The position numbers and the translations under genes were made by a program. The notes under the pieces were generated by a model, which was given only the letters and a program-made list of their open reading frames with translations, had not been told where the DNA came from and did not search any database. A stretch of 64,000 bases of DNA from Caprimulgus europaeus (taxonomy: Eukaryota > Chordata > Aves > Caprimulgiformes > Caprimulgidae). Positions 1 through 13,230 of this stretch are shown in pieces. The stretch covers positions 27,854,578 to 27,918,577 of the forward strand of contig OU015533.1 in assembly GCA_907165065.1 (NCBI GenBank). Direction: 5' to 3'. The stretch's first letter is position 1. Every line of letters starts with the position of its first letter.

Positions 1-669
1 AAAGCCTTCTCTTCTCCAGGCTGAACAGCCCCAACTTTCTCATCCTGTCTACACAGGAGAGGTGCTCCAGCCCTCCGGTCATATTTGTGGCCCTGCCCTG
101 GACTTGCTCCAACAGGTCCATGTCCTTCTTATGCTGGGGCCCCATAGCTGAACGCAGTACTCCAGGTGGGGACTCATGAGAGCGGAGCACAGAGGCAGAA
201 TCCCCTCCCTTGACCTGCTGGCCACGCTTCTCTTGATGCAGCCCAGGATGCGGTTGGCCTTCTGGCCTGCAAGCGCACATTGCCAGCTCATGTTGAGCTT
301 CTCATCCACCATCACCCTCAAGTCCTCCTTGTATTTGTGTTTGAGATTGCCCTGACCCATGTGCAGGACCTTGCATTTGACGTTGTTGAACAGGTTGAGG
401 TTTGAACAGGCCCACCTCTCAAGCCTGTCAAGGTCCCTCTGGATGGTGTCCCGTCCCACCAGCGTGTCAACCACACCACACGGCTTGGTGTCATCAGCAA
501 ACTTGCTGAGGGTGCACTCAATCCTGCCAGGGCCTTGGCTTTCCTAACCTGATCCCTGGCTGCTCGAATGATTTCTCTATATTCCTCCCAGGCTACCTGT
601 CCTTGCTTCCACCCTTTGTAAGCGTCCTATTCGTCTTTGAGTTTGTCCAGGAGCAACTTGTTCATCCAT
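1..669 (-). mobile_element. CR1 LINE fragment, ORF2 with a large internal deletion, antisense
   Basis: Read on the - strand this is CR1 (chicken repeat 1) ORF2, a non-LTR retrotransposon polyprotein. From 669 down to about 526 it encodes the linker before the reverse transcriptase ([20 protein letters not shown], then [10 protein letters not shown]), with a TAG stop at 627-629. From about 521 downward it jumps straight to the FADDTK catalytic box, then [38 protein letters not shown] and PHLEYCVQLWGP, and near the left edge LGLFSLEKRRL. The fingers and most of the palm are missing at the 521-526 junction, which also changes frame. A further in-frame loss of about 12 codons lies near 327-333, and a single-base frameshift near 138-142. 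It is a dead copy. It continues beyond position 1 toward its 3' end. Confidence 0.93.
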
Positions 670-3600
670 CTTATTTTCCAGCTCCAAACTCTACTAACAA
701 GTTAGACAAGTTGTTGGTGGGATGAAGATGACTTTTGTGATGCTGGGTCATGAAAAGACAGTATGTTTCCATAGAGAGTTTGTTGCCAGGTGATCTCTGT
801 TATTTGTACCATACAGTCACTTAGAGATAAATTATGAAATGATTTGGTTTATTTGTAATGATTTTGCCTTGAAATGTTGGAATAGAACCTGCCATCTTAA
901 AATGTAGCACTAAGCTCAGTTTTGAAACAGTCTTTGATTAGATTGACTTTGGATAAAAGGATTTGTGTGTGAAATGAATTGGAAATTTCAGATTGGTTGG
1001 TTCCACTACGTAACTGTTCGTGGTGTGCTTTCTGTCCCCCATTACATTTGACATGCTTTTTAACAGTCTGAGAGAAACACAGCTCAGCAGACAGTGAACC
1101 TGAACTAGTTCTCTTTATTCTTCTAACCAGTGATAAAACAGAGTGGTTATGAAAATAATAAGCTGCAACAGTGGAGGAAAACACAGCACTCAAAATTGCA
1201 ACCGCATGGAAGCTGTGCACTCCTGAGCATTCTCTTGAACTGGCTGTCTGAGACTTAAAGCAGGGTCTCTCCTTTGGTTTTAGTGCTGCTTTTAGTTGAC
1301 ATCACTGTCCCTACACTTTGCACAGTTTACAAAGCTTCACTGAAATTGGGTCATTAATTTTTATTATTGCAATTCTTAAAAAGTAAAAGCAAAAGAGCTT
1401 TAGTCGCTCTCTCACAAACTGTAGAGTATCTTCTGTGGTGAAGTGCCATAAAAAGTCACTCTTAGTGTAAAATGATTTGAAACTAGCAAATCTTTGCAGC
1501 TTTCTGACCCATGCACATTGTTTTAAAAACTGAAATCTTGAGAATTAACTTGTCATCAAAGAACGATAAGAGCAGAAGAGAGAAAGGTGAAGCTGGAGCA
1601 GAACCTCTTTTCAGGAATAAGGAATTAATGAATGACAATTGACTTAACTGTAAGCACAGAATTTCTGGGGATCATTAAATTTCCCAGAAGGCGAAGTCAA
1701 TTTGCCTTTGGCTTGTGCCTTAATGTAACAGGAACAAGTAGTAATTTTGCAGACAGACAGTCCCCAAGAGGATCCTAATTCTTAATTGTATAAAACTTCT
1801 AATTGTCCCATTTTTAAGTGCTAACTTAAATGTTGTACATATAATTTAATTGCAGCACGAACATCCTGGATGAATCTAAGTGAAGCAAGTAAGTCTCACA
1901 AATATTACTTTAAAAAAAACTTAATTAAGGACTTGTTAAGAAAGCCTGAGATGAAGGGTTTTATATGCTGAAATAAATATATTTTCAAATCATGATGTTA
2001 CTGCAGTGTTTCAAGTTCCTTTACCAGCAGTTGTACTATGCTTTTCTTCCTGAGACTGCGTCAGCGGTCACTTGCTTAACAAGGCTTCAATTTGATAAAT
2101 TTGCCAAGGAAGGTTAGTGCAAAGTTGTTAAGCTAAGTGATGCTCTTCATTATTTAAAATGATGCCCCAGCCATGTATTCAGACACATCATATTGCTGAT
2201 GATAGCTGCTCAGAGATTCTGATGCCACAAGTCCAGGAATGAAAAGTCAGAAAGTAACGTGAAAGCTGAGGCCCGTGGCGGTGCTGTGGTTTCTGTGACT
2301 GCTCAGTCCACCACGTCTGCTCTTGTGTCATTCTCTGGGGACAGCGGGTTGAGGGAGAGTGGCCCATCTGTTGGGCCTCCTTACACATGCCTGAAAACTG
2401 GTGTTCTGGGGCGTGCTGAATTGTTGGGTGTGGGCAACACTGTTTTAGGTGGTTCTATATCTAGGCAAGGTAAATCCTTCCACTGTGAAACAAAAATTCC
2501 ATTTGGAAAACTTTGTTACTTTGTTAATGAAAATGGTGTATTTTAAGATCTGTTGGCAATACCCAGTAGTAATGGTGAAGCAATGTGAGCTGTTGGCAGA
2601 ATGGCTGGGGGACCACTGTTTCAAGCTGTATTTTCGCTTCCATACCACTTAAATCTCCAAAGTAGTTTCTATACAGCATTTTTTTGCAAGAGAAGAAAAT
2701 AGTCCTGTACATTTTTTTTCCTGTGCTACCTTCTAACTGAGGCTAATGGTAAATACCCAGCAATCAAAGTCTGTCTTACAGTCTAATTTCTTAAACTGCT
2801 AATTGAAAAAATGTATTTGTTCCTAACTCAAATGTCAGAAGCAGAAGAAAGAAGCATTAAGCAGCTGGTCTGTATGTCTTGGGAAATATGCACAGGCCTG
2901 GGGAAAGCGTACCTGGAGTAAAACCAGCAATGAAAGACGTTGATAAAACACATCCTTTGAATTTCCTTTAAATGATGGGAAAATATGTATTCTATCAGTT
3001 TTTCCACACTCACCTACCCCCAACTGGCTTCAAGGATTGTTGTTTTGAAAATGATTGCCTTTTTAAAATGTTTCTCACATGGTATGAGTAAGTAGAAGAG
3101 ATTGTCCTTTTTTGTGATGTTTTTCTTCTGCATTGGATTGGCAAAATCCATGAGGCGGTGTAGAAAAAAGAGAGATCAAATGCATATAGTATTCACCTGA
3201 GTAGGATTTCCTCCACACTATCTCCCACCCCAGGTGTCAGGAATATACGTTCATTTTGATGGCATAAGAACTAGAGATGTATGTTTCTTACATGGTTTAG
3301 TTTTTCTTGAGAGAATGGCAAAGCTTTGTGTAGTATTGGAACTGCTTCAGAAATTCAGAACTTGGAATTGGTGTAGAAGATTACAAAGACTCAAAGCAGG
3401 AAAATCTGAAGTTTTTCTGACACTTGCTTATGATGACATTAATGGTATTGAAAGAAAAATGTCATTTATTAATAGTTTTTGTTGTTATTAAGTATAGAAT
3501 GTATATTTACCTTAAAGGGATTTTGGAGGTCCTTTCTTGCAGTGTGTTCTGTGTAACTGCTTCCCAGTAGAACAAAGACATTAAGAATTTGATTAAGACT

Positions 3601-4065
3601 GTTTAGTCAACCACAAGATAGACTTCCAAATAGAAAAACTGCAGAATGTTTCATCTCCTGGATAGATTTAGTATAATTTTAGTGTGTCTAAAGCTAGCTT
3701 TTAACATGTATTGTATATCTTAATACCACTGGTGCAAAAATATTTTTGAAGTAGGCTTCAGTGGACAAATTGAACATGGTTTAGGAAATCTACACAACTA
3801 AGTAATTGAGGCCAGTGACCACTAGCAGCGAGTTCATTGTATTAGGAACACAATTCTAATATCACCATTATATCATTGTTTTTCAGGACAAAGAAACCTG
3901 GGCAAGTTTTTAGCATAGTGTCAGTCTAATATAGATTGTATTACTTTAATGACTAACAGTCTAGCAGGCTTTTATCAAATGGGCTGTCTCACAAACCCAA
4001 GCTCTTTAATGTAAGATGGACCTAACCAACTAGGCAGGGAAACTCACAAATGCAGTATTTAGTTT

Positions 4066-4145
4066 AAAAAAACCCAAACCAACCCACCAAACAAACAAAA
4101 AAACCCAACAAAACAACAACCTACAACCTCCCCTCCTTCCCCCAA
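4066..4145. repeat. A/C-rich low-complexity tract
   Basis: About 80 bases of the + strand are almost only A and C, in AAACCC/CAAA-type words, ending in a C/T stretch. It shares a 14-base word (CCAACCCACCAAAC, 4079-4092) with the tract at 5435. Confidence 0.85.
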
Positions 4146-5434
4146 GCTATTTATCTGACTCGGTATGTGACTGAAAGCTGGCTTCCATCACTAGATACAG
4201 AGAGCTGTTCAACTGAACTTCAGAAACATCACTTAGTAGAAATAAATGTTACTTTATTTGTGGACACCAATTTTCCTCCTTCACAATGCTTCAGCAACCA
4301 TTCCTTTGTTTGAAATAGTTACAAACATCCTCTCTGGATGGCAGAACAAGGCAAGGCAATTACTAATCGTGGGTTCACTAAACTGAATCTCTTAAAATAG
4401 CTATTGAATTGCTCACTAAGGTGTCTCCACAGTCCGGCTGAGACGACAGGCTCTGTTAAGCTGTGCTCAATTGTTTTATTTAGAGGCTTTTGAGATCATT
4501 CTCTGGTTGCTCTGAACTTTGCCAGTAACCTTACTGAAATAAATTATTTGGGAGTTGTTTTTCAGTAGCTCTAAGATTCAGACTGTGACCTGAGCAATTG
4601 AAAAGAAAGTTACACTTAGTTTTATTTAGCAGTAGATTTGTGCATTAGTTTTCAGGTTCGTTTAGAGTTGCATATCTATAGCAACTTGTTTGATTAAAAT
4701 TCTAAATGTCACAACTGTGATACAAAAGTATAAGAAAGAAAAATACAAAAGGTTGTGGTTAAAGAACCTGATTTTGCTCCTATCCTTTCAGACGTGGGAA
4801 ATGTGTTAGTGCTTTAACTGTGTGTAGACACCGTTATCGTGGATCCATTACAACAGATTACCACTTTTTTTTTTTCTAGGGACTTCAATTATGCTCTTGA
4901 GTATGTGGAATTTAGACAGATAAAACTGTTATTTCTCACAAATGAATCAGATGCTTGACAGTCAGTTAAAACTTAATTTATGTGGGGGATATGGAGAGTG
5001 AACATGGCAGAATTCCAGATTTTACTGTTAACTTATTCTGTGACTCTTGATGAGCATCTCAGCTGATGAGCCCCCAAAAGGAGACAGGCTGCTGATGCAG
5101 ACATGAGATAAACTCATTGTCTTATGGGAGCTAGAACAAACTACCCTAGAGCACCATCCACAGCAAAGCCAAAAATTTGCTTGCTTTAAGGAATTTCCTG
5201 GTAGCCTAAGGGAGGGTATTAATAGAACTTCTCTAGCTTAACCTTGTTATAAGCCTGTAATACAGCCCTTGTTCATTCTTTAAAGTCAGGAATTTTAAGC
5301 AGATTAGTGTGAAGACTAACACAGCCCAGCCTGAATTGGGATTTGTGGTGTTGTCAGTGTCTAGTTAATTCTTAAGTTCCTTGTTTTGGTAAAATATGCA
5401 TTAAGCCTCAGCAGTAGTTTTAGTCAATTTATGT

Positions 5435-5495
5435 AAAAAAACCCCCAGCCAACCCACCAAACGAAAACACCCAAAAAACCCAGAACAAAACAAAG
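5435..5495. repeat. A/C-rich low-complexity tract
   Basis: About 60 bases rich in A and C on the + strand. It carries the same 14-base word as the tract 1.37 kb upstream (here 5449-5462). A G/T-rich stretch at 5571-5606 is roughly complementary to it, so the transcript could form an imperfect stem across about 80 nt. Confidence 0.85.
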
Positions 5496-5611
5496 CTGTA
5501 TAAATATTTTTGAGATCTCCGGCGTTATTAAAAACATAAAGCTCTTCAGTGACATCGTCTCTGTTCACTGTGGTGGGGTTTTGTTGTGGTGGGGTTTTTG
5601 GTTTGTCTGTG

Positions 5612-5649
5612 CCCCCCCCCCCCCCTCCCCCCCTCCTTTTTTTTTTTCT
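5612..5649. repeat. Poly(C)/poly(T) homopyrimidine tract
   Basis: C14, then T, then C7, T, CC and a run of T form an uninterrupted pyrimidine block on the + strand. Homopurine/homopyrimidine blocks of this kind can form triplex or i-motif/G-quadruplex structures and are prone to length error in sequencing. Confidence 0.9.
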
Positions 5650-7589
5650 TAAATTCAGCAATAACAAATCTACTATTTGATCTAGGCTGTGTTTGACCAG
5701 TGTTTTTACCTCTGCAGGGTTTTTAGGGTGCACAGAGGTGGAGGAGAGGAGCAGCATAGTCTCGGGGTGAAGAGCACTGTGAAATATAAAGAGTAGCAGA
5801 TAGCTTTGAGAGAAGGGATCGCTGCTGCAAGTTGCCGTGGGCTGTTGGACAAGAACTTGCTTCTTGTCCACAAGAAGCAGTGGACAGTTTTTACTGAAGC
5901 AAGGAACTTGTGCTCTTGCGATTGCACAGGACTTGCGGAGTCATGAGAATAGAAACAGAAATTTGGAGAATTGTAGCAGGGGAAAATGTTTATTTTAGAT
6001 TTTTAATAAAATTATATTTACAAATAAAAAGCAATGATGGATTATTAGGTGATGTTGTCACATCAGTTCTTTTCTTTTTCATCCAATTCTGATATTGGGG
6101 AAGGGGAAGACTGGCTTTTGTGGTTCTTTGAGTGGTATGCAGTTAGCCAATTGTGGTTCCCTCCTACATAGGAAAATTCTTACGTGGCTTGTTCTTTGCA
6201 GCTATTGTTTTGGTCCTCGCAATGTAAACCCAGCTAGAGAGTGAGAAGGCTTCAGCAAATAAGGGATTGCTCTTAGTAGTGACTCCATCCTTCAGAGAAC
6301 TTTCCTTGGGATTAAAGAAACAATATGATGGTGTGTGTCTTCCCTTGTTTAGCTTGTGTATCTTCTAGCTGAGTCCAGTTAGGTTTTGCTGTACGGCAGA
6401 TCCATGCTGACATTTTATATTACTGCAAGTGATGTGTGTTCTTTTTTCTGTACTAACAGATAAGAAAAAAAACTAATTTAAGATATCAGACATGGAATAA
6501 ATATTGTCACTTTAATCAATGTATGATGTTTAACGTTTCTAATGCTAAGCAGACAAACACATAGTCCTTAAAGCACTCAGGCATTTTTCTAGTCTCTTCA
6601 GCTCGGTGACAAGCAGTAGCTTAGCTAAGACAGGTGGGATCCTGCAGGTGAAGAAGGCTGAAAGCCTGGACTGTAGGTGCCTTTCTAGAGTCCCAGAAAA
6701 AAAGAGGTTATAAAGTATGGAAGGACTTGTTTCTCTATGATGAGAGCATTTGATCGTCTTGAGGTAGCTTCTTTTTCTTTTAGGAACTAAATATGGAAGA
6801 CTAAAAGGAAAGTTTTATTCATGTTTACAGTATTGATGACTATGGAAAAATAAATTTAATCACAGTATTTTGTTAAGATGGTTACAACTGAATGCATGGA
6901 ACTGGATGAATGGGGCTATAAAGATTTTGTGAGAGGTTTTCTGTAATTGGCTCTGAGGTACATGGTCAGAGATCAGAATTTTTTGAATAGCAGATTTTTT
7001 GTTTCCTTTTTTTTCTACTTTTTTTTTTTTTTCCAGAGGATGCAAATAGTAATCTGAAGTCAGATTTTCCTGTTTTCTTGTCTTGTGACCAAGAACAGTA
7101 CCACTAGTGGTATCTTATGCTAGAAACCTTGTTACAGTTTTGGGTATAAAATAGACTATGTTTTCAGGAGACTTTTAATTTTTCTCAATTTTGCCTGGGC
7201 TGGTGGTGCAGAATATGTTGTTCTCATCTGTGTTAGAAATTTCTGAAAAATGAGGCAAAGGTGAACTCATCACATCTAGGTGATTATAGGATCCCTCTGG
7301 CACACAGGGTATTTCAGTTCTTTATTTGGCTTAGCTAAAATCAGATCTTGAAGTGACCTCCCTCTTCATGAGAGCATTTCATGAGCGTACCATAGAAATG
7401 TATTAAGTCTCCATTCCCCATGCAAGAAGGACGTTCATTTGCTCTGTAATTTTCAGGCAGAGTTGCTTTTGATGCTCTAGGATAAGGCACGAAGCTCTGC
7501 TCACCCAAGAGGATAACCCTTCCCCAGCATCCTGAAATTTTCTTGTGCTTCTGCTGTAGTGTTGTGTTCTCAGTGTGTGTGGGTTTTTT

Positions 7590-7774
7590 AAAAAACAAAC
7601 AAACAAAAACCTAAAAGCGCGACAATCAAAACAGAAAAGCCTCCAAACACCACCATGAAAAAAACCAAACAGCAATAAAGAAACAAAACAACCTCCAAAA
7701 TAACAGTTACACAAAGACACAATAAAACTAAAAACTCAATCCCACACCAAAAAAACCACCCCCCAAAGCAACAG
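7590..7774. repeat. Long A/C-rich, T- and G-poor tract
   Basis: About 185 bases of the + strand are dominated by A and C, with (CAAA)n at the left end and CCACCCCCC-type words at the right. It is bounded on the left by a GTGTGTGTGGGTTTTTT stretch that is roughly complementary. It is the longest strongly strand-asymmetric block in the window. Confidence 0.85.
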
Positions 7775-10700
7775 CGCAGTTCAGCCGGTGGTGCCGCTGC
7801 TTTGCAGTGAGCCTCACACCACTGGGCAGAACCCTTCAGCAGGTGAGCTTCCTATGTCAGCCTGGCCATCTCCTCAGGAGGTGGTCCTTCTCTCTGCACC
7901 TTGCTACAGAGTGTTTCAGGGTGAGCCTCAGGGAGTTGCTGTGATGCTGAAAACTGAGGTTGGAAGTTCGTTTTTAGGAAGTGAGCACTTCAATGTTGAA
8001 GACTGACGCTGGTTAATAAGAATATTAATAGCAGACTTAGTCATTGTTGGAAACCGTGGTTGCCATCCCTCTGTGCCTTGAGAAGATAAGCAAAATTCTG
8101 TCTGGGCGTGAATGTTCCTGCTTGGCAACTGTTTTTTCTTTTAGTCATAGCATCTTGGAAGCATGAGAAACATCCAGATTTTAAGTACTCTAGAAAAGAG
8201 AACCTAATATGTACTAAAGCACCCCCCCCTTTTTATGTGAAGGTTGCTGATTTTCAGTGTACTCCTCATAACATTTTGTGTCCTTCTGGCACAGTGGTCA
8301 GTTGTTGACGGTTTAATCTCTGATGAAAACCTTGCCACAAATGGTGATAGAGATACTTGGTATGGTAACATACAAGATTGTTACTCCAATTATAAGAAAG
8401 TATGCTGTGGGTTTAGGATGGTCTATGTGAAATTCAAAATACTGCTAGAGATTTTCCTTTTTTAAAGGAACTGAACTTCCTAAATAAAATCGGCAACATG
8501 TTACTGTCTGCTGCTACTTCGTGATCGTTCAGCAATCTGTTACACAAGGAAGAGCGGCAGGAATATTTGAATATACTAATAATGGAGAATCCTAAAGAAA
8601 TTGTATTATTAGATGCTATAGAAACTTATTTTAGTAATCTGAAAAGATCACAGGGATTGTCATGAAAGATGTTGGTTGTTTCTTCCTAATAATTATGTTT
8701 CTTCTTTTGTTAAGATCTAATAGCAATTGTGAAGCTGGAGACCTTCTGAAGATTTGCTAAAAAATAGGCTCTTGTTGAAAAGAATTGAAAATATACATAT
8801 AAATAAATGAAGAGTTTCAGTTTTGTATATGTGTAGTCCCTGAACCTGTTATGTTTTTTTAATGCATAGTTTGCAAAGTCCAGTTACCTATGTGTCCTAC
8901 TGAGAAATAGCAGACAGAGTTCTATTCCTATATTCTAACCAAGCTAATCTTATTTAATATTTTATTCTAAGCTCGTATTTGTGTTCTGGATTTGTAATGG
9001 GTGTAGTTTTCCCTGTGGCAAGAAAATTTGATACAAGTACATACTGTGATGACTTGTTGAAGAATCTTCAATGGGAAAACTTAAACAGTTGAATTTATGC
9101 TGTTAATTAAATAAGCATCAACATAAATTGAGAAAAAATGTTGACAGAATGTATTTTATAAATATTCTCATTTAAGTATTCAAGTGTCGCATATGTTTTC
9201 ACTGCAAGGAATGAAAATGATACTACTTTAGATAAAGCACAGAGGTTATGAATTAGTTTAGCTGTAAAAGAGTTAACCTTTCACAGAGGGGGAGGGGATT
9301 AATGACTTGATGTTTTCCTTACTAATGCTTTGTCCTGATGGAACTGAGTGTATACCTGTTTGTTTAACAGTATTGAGCAGGTATCCATTGAAGTTGTAGG
9401 TCCTCTGATGCAAGTGATGCTCCTTGTAGGACCTGCTGGAAGCTATTCCGGCTGTTGCAGGCTGCAGCTGCTTTGCGAGGTATCTCCTGAGCTGTAGGAC
9501 AGAGCCTGTGGTTGCCCAGGTGCATCTCTTTGTTTCCATGTCACTGGGATCTCTGGGCCAGTCTTGATCACTTATCTCTGGTGACAGCCTATAGCTATAG
9601 TGCATGTGAAGCAGTGTGAGAGGTGTTTTAGGTCAGAAAGTCCGTAGCCCCTTTGTTTCATCTGTTCACAGAACACTTGTTCCACTAAAAAGACTACATA
9701 GCTGAGAAAGGGATGATCGCAATGGAGAACAGATATACATGCACAAAAGTGGCTAAATAATTTATCTTTAAATATGGTCACAACTGTGCCTAGTAAGAGC
9801 TAGCGTATCTACAGCTAATATTATCCCAAGTCAGTGTGTGTATGTGATGGCTGAGATTTCTTGGGTTTTAGGTTGCAGTTTTGTAGATGTCCCAGTGATT
9901 CCCATCATGCAGAGCTAGATGGAGCTATAAGAACTTCTGTAAAGAAGTACAGCGCTAGGGACTCTTCTTCCAAGTTCTCTTGTTTCTGTATTTCACTTTG
10001 GGCTGCCTTTGTTGAAGATGATGAGTAAGCACATGTTATAAGCCATAAATGCTCACTAAGTGAAGAGGCACTGTTTAACCAAGTCCAGGTAAGTAAGTGT
10101 GCTGTAGCCAGTGGGCACCTGATGTGAAAGGCCCAAATTTTCATCTGAAATTTGCTCCCCTGGGGAATGAAGGTGTTGTAAAGTTGGCAGCTGAGTTATT
10201 GTGAAGGCATTGTGCATAGAGCTGTCAGTGATACTGGAATGGATTGTAAATGCAACTGACCTGGTGAATCTGCTGAAGATCTTGTAATCATACAAGGGTT
10301 ATGGTATCTCACATGATTGTGTTTCCTGCATAAATATAGGGGTGTAATAACTAGTAGCCAGTTTTTAGTAGTATCTGAGTGTGTTAATTTGTAAGTCTAT
10401 TTTTGCCATTGTTTCCTCCTCTTGCCGTAACTGTGCTGTTGCTTTGTGCTGCTAAAGCATGAAATAAAGGAAAATAACATGAGATACTAAATGTTTAGTT
10501 TATTGCATAAATAAGATTCCTGTGTATTGGTCAGATGGCTTAATAAAGGTCAGCTTTGAAATAGTTAATTACAATAAACGACAGTGTTGGATACCCTACC
10601 TGGGATTGCTCGGGTCAGCTGAAGCTCTCAAAATATACTTATTTCTCCATATTTTTAATTTTCTTTCTATCTAGCTGTCATTTTGACTTTGTGGGGGATA

Positions 10701-13184
10701 GATATGTGCACTGCACATCTATTGCAAAAGAACAGAAAAATACTTTCTGCGTTCCAAATTTATGTGGTTTGAATATTACAAAAGATGCTATCTTGACAGG
10801 TCCAGAGGCTGAATTTCTATCTGTAGAAAACAGGCAGCACCCCAGGGAATGGTAGTGCAAAGTTTTATCTTTTCCATGTGATGTTCATCAGCCCTGGAAG
10901 TGACCATCTTGAATGAGGTTGTGCAGTCTGTAGTCTTCAGTAGGTCTACTGGCAGTAGACCATCAGCACTAACATCCTGATGTGTATGCTCACCTGGAAT
11001 ACTAAATTGGCGTTGTTAGTTGCTCATGAAGCTAGGAATTGCTGTTCTGGATCAGCTGTTATTTCAGTATTTCCTAATTTTTGGATAGTGCTCACATGAG
11101 TTCAGTATCTAATGATCTTTTTCCGGACACCGCTGCACTGTGGCCACATACTGCTCATATTTTACGGGCATGAAACACTGGTGAGCAGGTGTTGCTTAGA
11201 GTTGCATAGAACATCATGTAACAGGACAAAAGGCAGCATTCTGGGATCCTGTTTTATACCTTGATCCTAATAAAACCTTTTTTTTCTTTTGTTTTGTATT
11301 AAGGCATTTGTAATATTGTGTAGGTAGTGATTGGTTTGTGTCATAATGTGCAGAGTATTTAGTACGTGTTCATTCTTTAACTGAACTACAGATGTTTGCA
11401 TCTGTACAGATTTCATGACCCACTTTAAAGTTGTTCTGTTGGATTTTTTTTTTAAGTATTTACAGTAATAAATGGAATATAGAATAATTAAACCTTTAAA
11501 GATGTTTGACAAACTTCTGTAGCACTGTATTCAAACATGAGAGTATTATAGGTTACACATTACTGCTGTATACTGGTTGATTGCTGTATGCAAATATTAC
11601 AACATTGTGCAACTTTAGTGTAAGTTTCTCTTGCTTCATTTGGATTGATGCTCTACTGCATTTTTGTATGTATATGAGAAATTTCAGCTAGTATCATGTT
11701 TTCTGTTGTGTGAGTAAAGTCATTCAGGAAGCTCAGCTGTAGATGCTAACACATCAATATATGCTGATGTGTTTTGAAAGAACTTTTGTAATGGACAGCT
11801 AAACCCATAATCACAGATAAAATTTGAATTTTCTGTGGTTGAAGTGCCAGAAATCTGAGCACTCTTCTAGGTTGTTGGAGATTGATGTGGCTGTCTGTGC
11901 TTCAGAGGTGTGTTGGGTTATGCTCAGGTGTACTGATTCTATGGCTTTTTAGATGTGGTTTTAGTTGGTCTGTTGTAGTGCTCTGTGGCTGACCAAGGGT
12001 ATGGGTAAGAAGAAGGGCAGCAGGGAACGTTGTTGAGTGAGTATACATGTCTTGAATTATAGACAGAATCTGCGACCTCTGAAATGAATGGACACCACTT
12101 GTTCTTTAAAGCATTTAACTGCTTCAAAATGCACTTACAGTGGTATCTCATTGGAACAAGTGTTTGCATCCACGGGAGAGTATTTTTCTAACTGTAAGTG
12201 CTTTTGTTAGAAGACCAGTGAACTAAGTATATAACTTCATGCATTCGTTGTTTTTTACCTCTGAAGTACTCAGAAAATTGCATCTTCCTTAGTAAGACTG
12301 GCCAAGCTCTTAGAACATGGCTAGCTGAAGTTAACCACCAGAACCCCTATGTAAGCACGTAAATATGATTTTATCTTTCTGTAAAGGGAGGGAGCAGCAG
12401 TGAAGCTCAGTGAGTTCCTTAGGCACTCCAGTCTTTTGAGCTCTGAGGATTTGCCAGGTGTGGTTACAGGTAACTGACTTCAGCCCCTGATTTTTCAAAA
12501 GCTTGACATAGTCATTAAGACTCAGTTTATGACCTCTTGTTCCTCCTTATTGAAGGTGGTTCTTTGATGCCTTTCTGTCATAGGAAAGATATAAGGAAGT
12601 TATTATGAGTGTTTTAAGAAAAGAAAAACATTTATAGTCCTTTTTCCTTTATAATAAATGAGCACTCTAATCTGAGTAGAGAACTGTAGTTGGTGAGTGC
12701 TGACTCTGTCTTCTGTTGTTTCTGCCCTGTTCACATCCGTGTATAAGAGTGCACGCTGTAAACCGTCTACTCCTGTAATTTTCATTGCACTAGAAATTGT
12801 AATTTAGTTGTTTGTGAAGAAGGAGAGGAAGTGGTATCTAATAACACTAGAAAATTATGTTATTTCAAGTTAAAAATAGCAAAAAATAGCAAATTTGAAT
12901 AGGATTTGTTTTGAAAAGAGAATATATGCATAGCAGTACAGATAATTTGAGCTCCAGAGTTTGTCATCAGAATTTGCAGAGGTACAACTCTACAGTAAAG
13001 AGGTTTTGACAGGATGAATGTTTAATAGGTTGTAGTGGGCTTCATTGTGTTTGGTTTTTAGCCTCAGGCTCTTTATTTGGGCCTTACAGTCATGATGAAT
13101 AGGCTTCTCCTTGGGCTTAAAAGACAAGTTATAATAAAACAAAAGCAAGCAAATAAAAATGATCTGTAAATTACTTTATCAGCT

Positions 13185-13230
13185 ACATGGAATGTTGAAA
13201 GGGACCTTAAATCTTGTTCAGGCAAAAGTT
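13185..13230 (-). mobile_element. Possible short CR1 3' terminus
   Basis: GTTGAAAGGGACCTTAAATC resembles the reverse complement of the CR1 3' end (GTTGGAAGGGACCTTAAAGA). Nothing further upstream or downstream extends the match convincingly, so it may be a very short 5'-truncated insertion or chance. Confidence 0.3.

Larger units (their letters stand above)
670..7589. other. Non-coding intron, no gene seen
   Basis: AT-rich intronic sequence. Apart from the A/C-rich and homopyrimidine tracts listed separately, I see no exon, RNA gene or mobile element. The 156-codon - strand frame at 5401-5871 is created by the poly(C)/A-C tracts (it reads as glycine and asparagine/proline-rich text) and is not a gene. 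A T-run followed by CCAG at 7018-7036 looks like an acceptor, but no coding sequence follows it. Confidence 0.7.

Noticed and set aside
5401-5871. 156-codon - strand open frame
   Set aside because: Its length comes from stop-poor poly(C) and A/C tracts, which encode glycine runs and N/P/T-rich text.
7013-7060. T-rich run plus CCAG resembling an exon start
   Set aside because: The sequence after it has no coding character and no donor at a plausible distance. Such decoys are common in long introns.
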